NCBI RefSeq assembly: GCF_002575655.3 | Contig: NC_053039.3 | Coordinates: 239,546,622-239,610,621, forward strand | Length of the DNA: 64,000 bases | From: Aegilops tauschii subsp. strangulata | Lineage: Eukaryota > Streptophyta > Magnoliopsida > Poales > Poaceae | Direction: 5' to 3' | In this document: piece after piece, positions 11,535 to 20,786 of the stretch | How the letters are laid out: the number at the start of each line of letters is the position of its first letter | Numbering within the stretch: the stretch's first letter is position 1 | The notes under the pieces: generated by a model | Seen by the model: the letters and a program-made list of their open reading frames with translations, nothing else | Database searches by the model: none | Told to the model about the DNA's origin: nothing | Position numbers and translations under genes: made by a program

Positions 11535-13129
11535 TGTAACATCCCAAATTTTCAATTTGGTATGTTATACATAGATCATCATTGCATATCATGTTTTATT
11601 GCATTTTGACAAATCCTCGATAAATCCTAAGCAACTCAAGGACCCTCGGAGAGAGTTGGGGATTTTCTCAAATTTTCAAATTTGATTTTCATCAAATTAT
11701 AAAACGAGGATTTTGGTTTTAATTATTTTCTCTCCGGAAAAATATTTCATTTTAAAAATAAACGAGAGGAGAAAATATGACTTCTCCAAAACAATTGAAA
11801 TACTGGAGGAAAAATATTAAAATCATTTATTGGAATTTATTTGGATATTATTTGCAATTTTTATTGCATTAAAAATATTGCATGTTTTCAAAAATTTATT
11901 TTGTGTTAAAAAAATGTTCACCCTATTCTAGATTTTCCAACTAGACGGGGAAAATTTATTTTATATTTTTCTGACTTTTATTTATTTTTCTATGAATTAT
12001 TTTCCACGGAACGTATTAAAAAAAAACTGCGCGACGCCCGACCGGGCCGAAGCCCAGCCGATCGCCGGCCCACCCCGTCGCCCTCTCCTTCCCCAGCACG
12101 GGAGCGCCGCCGCGCCGACTCCCGCCGCCGCACGCCTCCCCGGCCGCCCCCTCCTCCGAGCCGAGCTCTCCCCCCTTTATATACCCCGCACCCCCCCTCT
12201 CCTCTCACCTAGCCCGCCGCCTCCCGCACCCGCCTCGTCCGCCGCCGCGGAGCCGAGCCCGCCGCCGCCGCCGTTCGTCGCCGGAGCCGCCCCCTCGCCG
12301 CCCCTCGCACCCCCCCGAGCCCCGCACCCCGCGCCCCCGCCGGAGCCCCGCCGGATCTCTGCCCCGACGAGGTACTGCCTCGCCTCGTTTGTCGCCGGTT
12401 TTTGTTTAAAAAAAACCGTTCGTTTAAAAAAACCCTAGATCGGTTTTTTTTACGGTTTTGTTATTTTACGAGCGTTCACCGAACCGTTCGTTTCAACGAA
12501 CGCGTTCGTCGGTTTTTCTCTGTTAACGAACGTCCGGTTTTTTTTACCGTTCGTCCGTTTTTCTTTTTCGTCGGATTTTTCTGCGATTATCTCAGATTCG
12601 ATTTCTGATCGAATTTTCGTTTCTGTTTAACTTCTCGCTCGTTTATCGGAATCAGGCGATTCAAGCGCCTAGAGTTTCGTCTCGAAATTCTCTTTCCGTT
12701 TAACCTACTTAAACAAGTTTTTGCTACAGTAAAATTTGACCTAGATCCAGATTAGCGAACGAAGCTTGTTTCTTCCGCCGTTTGACTTTCGTTGCTTCTT
12801 TCGAGTTGATTCTTTTTGCAAACCGGAGTTCTTAAGTTGAACTTTCTGGTTGGATCTTTCATTCGAATTTTACCTGTGCATTAGATGAGTACTGATTGTA
12901 TGCTTGTTTGTTTGCGATAGAGTACCCGGAGTGTGCCGCTTGTTACTTCGACTCGTTAGGTTTTGCGGATCATCAGCAAGGCAAGTAACACTTTGATCAT
13001 ACTTTCCATACCCAGTTTTTATTGCATTAGATCTATTCCTCAACCAATTGCATGATTAGGATCTGATTAAATTGTGGGAACTGGGAAGTAGTTGAGGTAG
13101 TACCTATTACCTGTTTTCTATTCAAACCC
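11535..13129 (+). repeat. Tekay-1 LTR fragment (duplicate, 1,595 bp)
   Basis: Begins TGTAACATCCC and includes the GC-rich promoter segment with a TATA box at 12,176-12,185, then the leader rich in GTTCGT/ACGAAC motifs. Where the two Tekay-1 LTRs differ (near 26,077, 26,245, 26,260 and 26,393) it agrees with the 5' LTR rather than the 3' LTR. It was therefore copied from the 5' side after Tekay-1 had inserted. Proline-rich open frames in the GC-rich part are not considered genes. Confidence 0.9.
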
Positions 13130-16100
13130 CAACGCGGTGGTGCTGCTGTCGGCCTTCGTCACCCTGTGCGAGGGCTATCTCGGCGTCCTCCCCACCCTTG
13201 AGCTCTGGGGGGAGTTCTTCCAATCGAAGCTGGGTACGCGCAGCCAGGGCGTGCCGGCCCACACTGGCGCCTTCATCGCGTCGCGGAGATCGGGCGCCGA
13301 CAACCCCTTCCCCGTCATCACGCTGATCCAATCGGTGAAGAAGTGGCAGAAATCATACTTCTACGTGCGGAACATCGCTCCACGGGGCGACTACGTCAAC
13401 CTGCCGGCTTACGTAGCCGGCCCGCCGGCGGGGAGGCTGCCCCAGTGGTCCTTCCGGGCGGTGACGCTGTCGCAGGGAGGAAACGCCGCCATCGCCCGCC
13501 TGCGGGTGATGGTCCAGATGGAGGGCCTGACGGGGCCCGACCTCCTGGCCGCGTTCGTCACACGCCGGGTCCTCCCGCTCCAAAGCCGGCCTCATCTGAT
13601 CTGTCAGATGAGCGGCCAGCTCGATCCGAGCCGGATGTGTACCAAGGAGATGCCGCAGGCCGACGCTGCCGACATGGTGAACTACCTCGCCAACTGCCAG
13701 CTTCCCGACGACTGGCAATTCGGCAAGGAGCCATACAGCCGCGCCAATCCTCCGCCTACGGTACACTCCCCTTCTCTTTTTCTCTTTGTCGCCGAGTTCC
13801 TCCGGGCCGACTCTAACTCAGTCGGCTCGCTCTTTCGACAGAATCCTCTGCTTCGGCCGGCCAGCGGGGCGGACGTGGAGCGCCGCTTCGTCCCCGACCG
13901 GACCGAGCACGACCAGGAGGACCCCGATCTGGGGGCGGTCCATATGGAGGAAGCCGCCGAGCCGGCTGGTGGCCAAGCCGGCGGCGAAGCAGGCGGCGCC
14001 GGGTTCTCCGCGACCTTCGATGATTGGCCGGACGAGGACGAAGCCGAAGTCGTCCCGCCCCGCCAGCCAGCCTCCGGACGCGGCGCGGGCTCCTCCGGCG
14101 CGCAGCCTGCTCGGGGTAGAGGCCAGAAACGTCGCGCCGCCCAGGGCATGTTCGGTAGCCGGACGAAGAAGCCGAGGGGTGGGGCGGCAGCCACCAGGCG
14201 GGAAGAAGCGGCCGCGAAGGCGGCTCGCTTCCGCAAAGTGGTGAAGCAGCCGCAGGCTGTGTCAGCGTAAGCTTTCTCTCTTTCTGTGTATTCTCCTTCT
14301 TTCTTTTCTTGGGTGGTTTTCTGAACCTTTGTCTTCTTTTCTTTGATCAGAGCTCCACTGTCACTCGAGCGGGCGGCTGCCGGCTCCGTTGTCGAGTCGC
14401 CAGGGGCTCTGGGAGCACCACCCGCCGCGTAGATCCCCGCACCGCCCTCCTGGAGGCGACGGAAAGGAACACGCGGGAGGTGCGGGAGGAGCAGGAAGCG
14501 CGGGAGGCGGAGGCACGGAGGGCAGCCGCCGCCCAGGCAGCTCGGGAGGAGGAGGCGGCGAAGGCGCTCGCCGAGGCTGCAGCCAAGGCCCAGGCAGAGG
14601 CCGAGGCCGAAGCGGCGGCAGGGGAGGCCTTGATGGTCACCCCCCTGCGCGCCATGGCGCCCGGGGACGCGGATCCCTCGCCAGGGGGAGCCAGCGGTTC
14701 CCAGCCGGGTCTGGGCGGGAGCGGCGACGACGTCATCTTCGTGAGGGAGGCGCCGGGGCCGACTCCTCCGACGAGGGCGGCCCAAGGCGGTCAGACCGAG
14801 CCTGCGCCCGCACAGTCGGCGGAAGGCGAGCCGGCCGCGGGAGCTGCGGTGGTGGTCCGGGTTCCGCCAAGCCGGCGCGCAGGGAAGGCCGCGTCGGAGC
14901 CGCAGAAAGCGGCGTCGGAGCCACGGCCGGTCGTGGGCTCCAGCTCGCCGGCCCGAGACGCGGAGGCGGCCAGCGCTACCTCCGGGTGGACGCCAGGCGG
15001 AGGGTCAGCCGTAGTGAACATCGCCGCGCAAGACGTCCGGACCCGGCTCCAGGGCCAAGCCGCGGCGCTGCGGCAGTTCACCGACGAATTCCTCGCCACG
15101 CGGGCTGCCATCCGGGTTAGTATTCTCATCTTCTTCTTGATTTCTCTCGTGGGGGTGCGTCAGCGCACCCACTGGGTGTAGTCCCCGAGATTCGGGCCGA
15201 CTGCTGAGCAGTCGGCTCGGATCTTCCTTGATGATTTCTCATCGTTGCTTTCGTTCTCACGTCAATCTTCTGTCCATCTTGCAGGACTATCACAACCTCC
15301 GAGCGGCCGCCTTCAACTCCCAGGCTCGGGAGCTGATGCAGAAGACCGCCGATCTCACTGAAAGCCGAGGTATGTAACTTGATCTTTATCTCATGTGGGG
15401 GCGCGTCAGCGCACCCACAGGGTGTAGTCCCCGAGATTCGGGCCGACTGCTGAGCAGTCGGCTCGGATCTTCCTTGATAATTTCTCATTGTTCTTCTTGT
15501 TCTTCTATCTCTGCAGCGGCCAATGCCAGTCTGAGGGCACAGCTGGGGGAGTCCCAGACTGCTCTTCGTGCCAAGGACGCGGAGCTCGCCGCCTTGGTGC
15601 AGGAGCACGACCGCCTGGTCAAGAAGCTGGCCGACCAGGAGGAAAGCCACAAGGCGGCGCTGAAGGCCGCGCAGGACCGCGAAGCCGCCCTCCAGGCCGA
15701 GTTCGAGACGGAGTCGGTCGGCTGGGACGAAGCCAGGTAGACTCTGGTCTCCGGCTATGGCCAGATTGAGGATCTGGTTGACGGTAAGTCGTCTACCCCT
15801 TCGTCCTTTCTTGCCATCTGTCATTTTGACTTGTTTTTCTGATTTGGGGTTCTTCTTTTCTTTTCTGCGCAGAGTACTTCCCCGGCTATTCCACTGCCGC
15901 CAACCAGGCCATCGAAGCTCGTCGCCAGGCGAAGAGGCAAGCCGGCTTCGAGATTTCGCCGACTGCCGGCCGCTCGCTGGAGGAGCAGCTCCTGGCGATC
16001 CAGGCTCGTATCCAGCCGGCTCACAGGCTGCTCCGCCGGCTTCAGCGTGCCGGGTCGCAGGTCCTGGCCGCCCTCTGGCCCGGCCAAGTGATCCCGCGCA

Positions 16101-16459
16101 CTCCCAGTCGGACCGCCGACTGGCTGGAGGTGGCCGTCGGGCGCTTCGAGGCTTGGAAGGCGTCAGCGGCTCGCTCCGGCGTCGGGCGGGCGCTGGAGTT
16201 CGTCAAGGCCTGGTACCCAGGCCTGAATCTGGACCAGCTGGCGACCTGGCGGCAGCAAGCCGACACGGAGCTCGAGCCGGCGCGGCCGGCCATCATTCGG
16301 CGAGCTTCGGCGATCGCCGAATACACCGACACCAACGTCTTCGCCCCCGAGGTGGACGACAATGGAGTCGCCCAGCCGGAAGATTGGTTCGGGCTGGACC
16401 CGGCGTACGGCGAGGACTCGGCGGAGGAGATCGACTCCAGCGACGAGGGCGAAGAATAG
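13130..16459 (+). pseudogene. Tat-1 antisense gene (aORF), spliced, 5'-truncated
   Basis: Exons by GT-AG sites and frame: up to 13,760; 13,842-14,266; 14,351-15,115; 15,285-15,369; 15,517-15,783; 15,873-16,459 (TAG stop). The first exon matches the putative gypsy-type transposon family (transposase_28-like: NAVVLLSAFVTLCEGYLG, PTLELWGEFF). An acidic and basic linker follows. The coiled coil is very rich in Ala/Glu (14,450-14,640), continues in the 15,517 exon, and ends in a C-terminal domain with KAWYPGLNLDQ and an acidic tail. Introns are 81, 84, 169, 147 and 89 bp. Damage: no start codon (cut at 13,130), a frameshift near 14,400 and a TAG at 15,738-15,740. The function of this family is unknown; its antisense position in Tat elements is known. 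Confidence 0.78.
15149..15246 (+). repeat. 98-bp intronic repeat, copy 1 (copy 2 at 15,395-15,492)
   Basis: Two consecutive aORF introns contain the same 98-bp segment without indels, 246 bp apart, with only a few base changes. It holds GTGCG...CGCAC, then TAGTCCCCGAG, then a near-perfect palindrome CCGACTGCTGAGCAGTCGG (15,197-15,215 and 15,443-15,461). Confidence 0.9.
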
Positions 16460-17420
16460 GAGGAGGAGGGTGAAGACGTCGAGCCGGCTGGTGGAGCAGC
16501 CGGCCAGCCTGACCGCGCCTCCAGCACTACGCTGCGCGCGAGTGCGTCTCCTGTTGCGGGAGGTGGTCAAGCTGGGACCAGCTAGGCGGCCACTCCTTCA
16601 GCCGGCGAGCTGCCTTCACCGACCAACTCGGCCTTCGCGCCTTTGTCTTCTTTATTTTGTTTCCTGTCTTGTTACTTTTGAACAATGTTTTTGGTTAAGT
16701 CTGCGCAGTTCCACCCACTGGGTGTATTGAAACTCAAGTCCGTTGCCGCCTATCGGGGGCTTTTATGTATATAAGTTATGCAATCGGTCTTTCCTTGTAC
16801 TTTCGCTTTTTGTCCTTCTGCTTTTTTCCTTTGCCACCCTCCCTTGGTTGCCGCCTCCCTAGTCAAACAGTTGCTCTGCAATCTGTAGCCGGGGAGTGCC
16901 TGGCCGATTGGGGAGGGGGAAGTACTTTTAGCTCGGTCGGACTTAAGCTAAGTTTTTAGGAAGCCGGCCAGCCGGCTGTTGTGACAGTCGGCAGGCCTAT
17001 ATAGAGGCCGTCTTTTTGCTATATAGGTTAGTTGTTCCTTAGCCGTTTTCGTGTGGGCGTCCTTTCTGTCTTCTCTCTTGCTAGTCGGACAGTCAGTTCT
17101 TTGAGCTGCGACTTTCAACAAGAGAGGACTGGGGAGCCGGCGCACTACTTTGCTGACTTCGGGAAGAACTTATAATATAGCTTAAGGCGGCCAGTCCCCG
17201 GGCCGACTAGTCGGACCCGGTGCCGGACAGAATTCAAAATGTAATAAGACATTCATGGATATGACACTCGTCATCCATAGATAAATAAAAGGCAGTCCCC
17301 GAGTATTGTTCGGGGGGCCTGTTGGTTTGTAACTTAATACAAAAGGGGTAGCGTGATACATACTGCTTTTCAGCTATAAAATCGTCTTAGGAGGTTTGCG
17401 TTCCATGGTCGCTCCGACTC
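16460..17420 (-). other. Tat-1 3' untranslated region between convergent genes
   Basis: No gene seen. This is the meeting zone of the antisense gene (stop 16,459) and pol (stop 17,421). It holds a 9-bp inverted repeat at 16,996-17,027 and more copies of the CAGTCCCCGGGCCGACT-type motif near 17,192 and 17,293. GT/pyrimidine-rich tracts after 16,620 may act in 3' end formation of the antisense transcript. Confidence 0.6.
16996..17027. repeat. Inverted repeat CCTATATAG/CTATATAGG
   Basis: Perfect 9-bp arms (16,996-17,004 and 17,019-17,027) separated by 14 bases. A TATA-like hairpin in the convergent 3' zone; role unknown. Confidence 0.75.
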
Positions 17421-19964
17421 CTAGCCGGAGTCGTCTCTCTTGCGTGCTCTTGGCTTTTGCGCGTCGATCAAGTAGTAGGAGTCGTTGCCGAGTGCCTTGC
17501 TGACGACGAAGGGGCCTTCCCAAGGGGCCGAGAGCTTGTGCTGGCCGGCTGTTCGCTGGATCAGCCGGAGCACAAGGTCGCCCTCTTGGAAGGATCTTGG
17601 CTTGACCTTGCGGTTGTAGTAGCGGCGCAGGCCTTGCTGGTAGATGGCGGACCGGCTGAGGGCTAACAGCCGGCCTTCTTCCAGTAGGTCGACGCCGTCT
17701 TCTCTTGCTTCTTTGGCTTCCTCCTCCGTGTACATGGTGATCCGAGGCGAGTCGAACTCGATGTCTGTTGGGATGACAGCCTCGGCACCGTACACGAGGA
17801 AGAATGGAGTGAAGCCGGTTGACTTGTTGGGTGTAGTGCGCAGACTCCAGAGGACAGCCGGCAGCTCTTCGAGCCAGCAGCCGGCCGATCGCTCCAGTGG
17901 TACAACCAGTTGGGGTTTGATGCCGGAGAGGATAAGTCCATTTGCTCGCTCGACCTGGCCGTTTGACTGCGGGTGGGCAACGGACGCTAAGTCCAGTCGG
18001 ATGCCCTGTGTCGCGCAGAAACGTGCCAGCGCGCCTTTGGCGAAGTTTGTGCCATTGCCGGTGATGATGCTGTGCGGCACGCCGTACCGAGTAGTGATGT
18101 CGGTGATGAATGTCACGGCAGTCGGCCCGTTCAGCTTCTTAATCGGCTTTGCTTCGATCCACTTTGTGAACTTGTCCACAGCAACGAGTAGATGTGTCAA
18201 GCCACCGTGGGCCGTCTTGAAAGGGCCCACCATGTCCAGTCCCCAGACGGCGAAAGGCCAGGTGAGGGGAATGGTCTTGAGGGCAGAAGCCGGCAGGTGT
18301 TGTTTGGAACTGAAGACTTGACATCCTCTGCAGGTCTTGACTATTTCTTTAGCATCCTCCAAGGCAGTCGGCCAGAAGAACCCATGGCGGAAAGCCTTGG
18401 CCACGAGGGATCTTGAGGCGGCGTGGTGGCCGCATTCGCCTTGGTGGATGTCTTTGAGGATTGCCACTCCTTTTTCTGGCTCGACGCAACGCTGGAAGAC
18501 TCCAGTGACGCTGCGCTTCACAAGCTCCATGTTGATTATTGTGTATGCTGCGGCTCGTCGTTGCACTAGTCTTGCTGCGATCTCATCAGTCGGCAGCTCT
18601 CTGCTAACTAGGAACTTGAGGATGGGCTGGGCCCATGAGGGAGCTGTGACTTCTTCTGCTGTTAATGTAGCCACCATGACTCGGGTGGGTGGGTTGGGTG
18701 TTGCGTTGGGGTCGACCACCACTTCTTGCGTTGTTGCAGTCCCCGGGCCGACTGCTGCAGTCCCCGGGCCGGGCTCTGAGGTCCCTGGGCCGGGTGCGAC
18801 TACGTCAGTTCCCGGGGCAGTCGTCGAAGTCCCCGTGCCGCCTGCGGGATTTCTTGAGCTGGATCCGGCTATTTCTGGCGCAGGCGGTACGAAGATGGAA
18901 TCCGACTCTGGAGACGGCTTGATGGACGGCTTGAGGAGGCGCTGGAGGGAGACGCCAGTCGGTATGGCTTGTCGGGTGGAGCCGATCCGTGCTAGGGCAT
19001 CTGCTTGGTCGTTGTCGGCCCTTGGCACGTGAAGGAACTCGCACCCTTCGAAGTATCCGCTCATCTGCTGGACGAGGAAGCGGTAGCTTGCCATGTTCGC
19101 GTCCTTGGCGTCCCAATCGCCAGATGATTGCTGGACCACTAAGTCGGAGTCGCCGTAGCACAGGATCCGGCGTATGCCGAGCTCTTTGGCTAGCCGGAGC
19201 CCATGTACGAGCGCCTCGTACTCGGCCACGTTGTTGGAGGCGGCGAAGTGGATCTGCAGCGTGTACTTGAGCTTGTCGCCTTTGGGAGAGGTGAGGACGA
19301 TGCCGGCTCCCAAGCCGGTGCGCATCTTGGACCCGTCAAAGTGCATCCGCCAATGGGTAGAGTCGGGAGCCGGCGGTAAGTACTGGGTCTCGGCCCAGTC
19401 GACGAGGAAGTCGGCCAATGCTTGCAACTGGATGGCGGTGCGGGGTTGATAGAAGATCGTGTAGGGCGCCAAGGCAATGGCCGATTTGGCCACCCGACCG
19501 GATGCATCCCGGCTGCCTATGATCTCGGCGAGCGGGGCAGTGCACACGACCGTGATGGGGTGCTCTTGGAAGTAGGGCTTCAATTTCTTGGCAGCGAAGT
19601 ACACCCCGTAGCACATCTTCTGGTAGTGCGGGTAGTTTTGCTTTGAGCTGGATAGTACTTCGCTGAGATAGTAGACCGGCCTCTGGACCAGCTGGGCTCG
19701 GCCTTCCTCCGGGCGCTGGACCACAACAACAGTGCTGATGACTCGGCTTGTCGCGGCGATGTAGAGGAGCATGGGCTCCTTCTCAGTCGGCGCGGCCAGG
19801 ACAGGCGGAGTGGTCAACATTTTCTTCAACTCATGGAAGGCTTGGTCGGCTTGATCATTCCACTCAAAGTGAGTGGACTTCTTCATGAGTCGGTACAGGG
19901 GGAGGGCCTTCTCTCCTAGTCGGCTGATAAAACGGTTCAGGGAGGCTAAGCAGCCAGTGAACTT
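17421..19964 (-). pseudogene. Tat-1 RNase H domains and integrase
   Basis: Same frame as the upstream RT, separated by one TAG (19,965-19,967). In order: a degenerate Gypsy RNase H (LLYIAATSRV lacks the usual Asp); an archaeal-type RNase H with MHFDGSKM (near 19,335), NVAEYEALVHG and YGDSDLVVQQ; a spacer with tandem PGPGT units (18,721-18,850 region); then integrase with the HHCC zinc finger (GHHAASRSLVAKAF, CRGCQVF). The core has GLDMVGPF and GQVERAN. The second catalytic Asp is replaced by Gly (IITGNGTNF, codon at 18,057-18,059), so the enzyme should not catalyse strand transfer. A GPY/F-like C-terminus ends at 17,421. Confidence 0.9.
18721..18850 (-). repeat. PGPGT-coding minisatellite inside Tat-1 pol
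   Basis: Plus-strand repeats of GCAGTCCCCGGGCCG-type units translate on the minus strand as PGPGT repeats in the spacer between RNase H and integrase. The same nucleotide motif occurs in aORF introns and the 3' region of this element. Confidence 0.7.
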
Positions 19965-20786
19965 CTACACATCTCGCAGCTTGGTGGGAATCTCCATCCT
20001 CTCTATGGCTTTGATCTTGACAGGGTTGCACTCAATGCCGCGTTCGGAGACCAGGAAGCCTAGCAGCTGGCCGGCTGGCACTCCGAACACGCACTTCTCG
20101 GGGTTGAGCTTGATCTGGAATCGGCGCAAGTTGGCGAATGTTTCCTTCAGGTCTTCCAGCAAGGTACCGCGCTTCTCTGTCTTCACCACAATGTCGTCTA
20201 CGTAGACGTGGGCATTTCTGCCGAGTTGTTTCAAGAGACATTTCTGCATGCAACGCTGAAAAGTGGCACCGGCGTTTCTCAAGCCGAATGTCATTGTCAG
20301 GTAGCAGAAAGCTCCAAAGGGTGTGATGAAGGCAGTCTTCAGGCGGTCAGCTGGGTCCAACTTGATCTGATGATACCCTGAGTATGCATCCAAAAAACAC
20401 AACAGCTCGCATCCGGCTGTAGAGTCTATCACTTGGTCAATCCGTGGCAAAGCAAACGGATCCTTTGGGCAGGCCTTGTTCAGACTTGTGTAGTCTATAC
20501 ACATGCGCCACTTGTTATTCTTCTTCAAAACCAGAACTGGATTGGCAAGCCATTCTGGAAAGAACACTTCCATGATGAAGCCGGCTGCAAGGAGCCGGGC
20601 TATCTCTTCTCCCACGATTCTTCGCTTGTCTTCTGATAGTCGGCGGAGGGGTTGCTTGACCGGCTTCGCATCAGCTCGGACATGTAATTTGTGCTCGGCG
20701 AAATCCTTCGGGACACCCGGCATGTCCTTTGGGGACCATGCAAAGATGTCTCGATTCTCACGGAGGAAGTCGGCGAGCTCGCCTTC
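19965..20786 (-). pseudogene. Tat-1 reverse transcriptase
   Basis: Frame opens directly after the TAG at 20,787-20,789 and ends in TAG at 19,965-19,967. It contains NRDIFAW and KDMPGVP, then RT fingers (KPVKQPLRRL, VLVLKKNNKWRMCIDY), motif A SFLDAYSGYHQ-like (CFLDAYSGYHQI), FGLRNAGATFQ and the catalytic YVDDIVVK box (near 20,200), then FLVSERGIE. Family function: copies element RNA to DNA. The terminal TAG falls in a DV-x-KFTG segment where the Tat-2 homologue has Gln, so it is probably a CAG-to-TAG mutation. Confidence 0.9.

Larger units (their letters stand above)
9364..13129 (+). repeat. Duplicated block, near copy of 23,800-27,548
   Basis: This 3.77-kb block repeats the right half of the Tat-1/Angela/Tekay-1 arrangement: a Tat LTR, TTGGA, Angela RT/RNase H, the start of the Angela 3' LTR, CAGAG and the first 1.6 kb of the Tekay-1 LTR. 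From 10,536 to 13,129 the offset to the second copy is 14,419 bp at both ends. Many single-base differences separate the copies, so it is not a simple sequence echo. It ends abruptly after TTCAAACCC at 13,129, where the right copy continues into the rest of the Tekay LTR. Confidence 0.9.

Noticed and set aside
13682..14785. Minus-strand open frame of 367 codons
   Set aside because: Opposite to the Tat-1 antisense gene exons; Arg/Pro-rich shadow without motifs, crossing well-formed introns.
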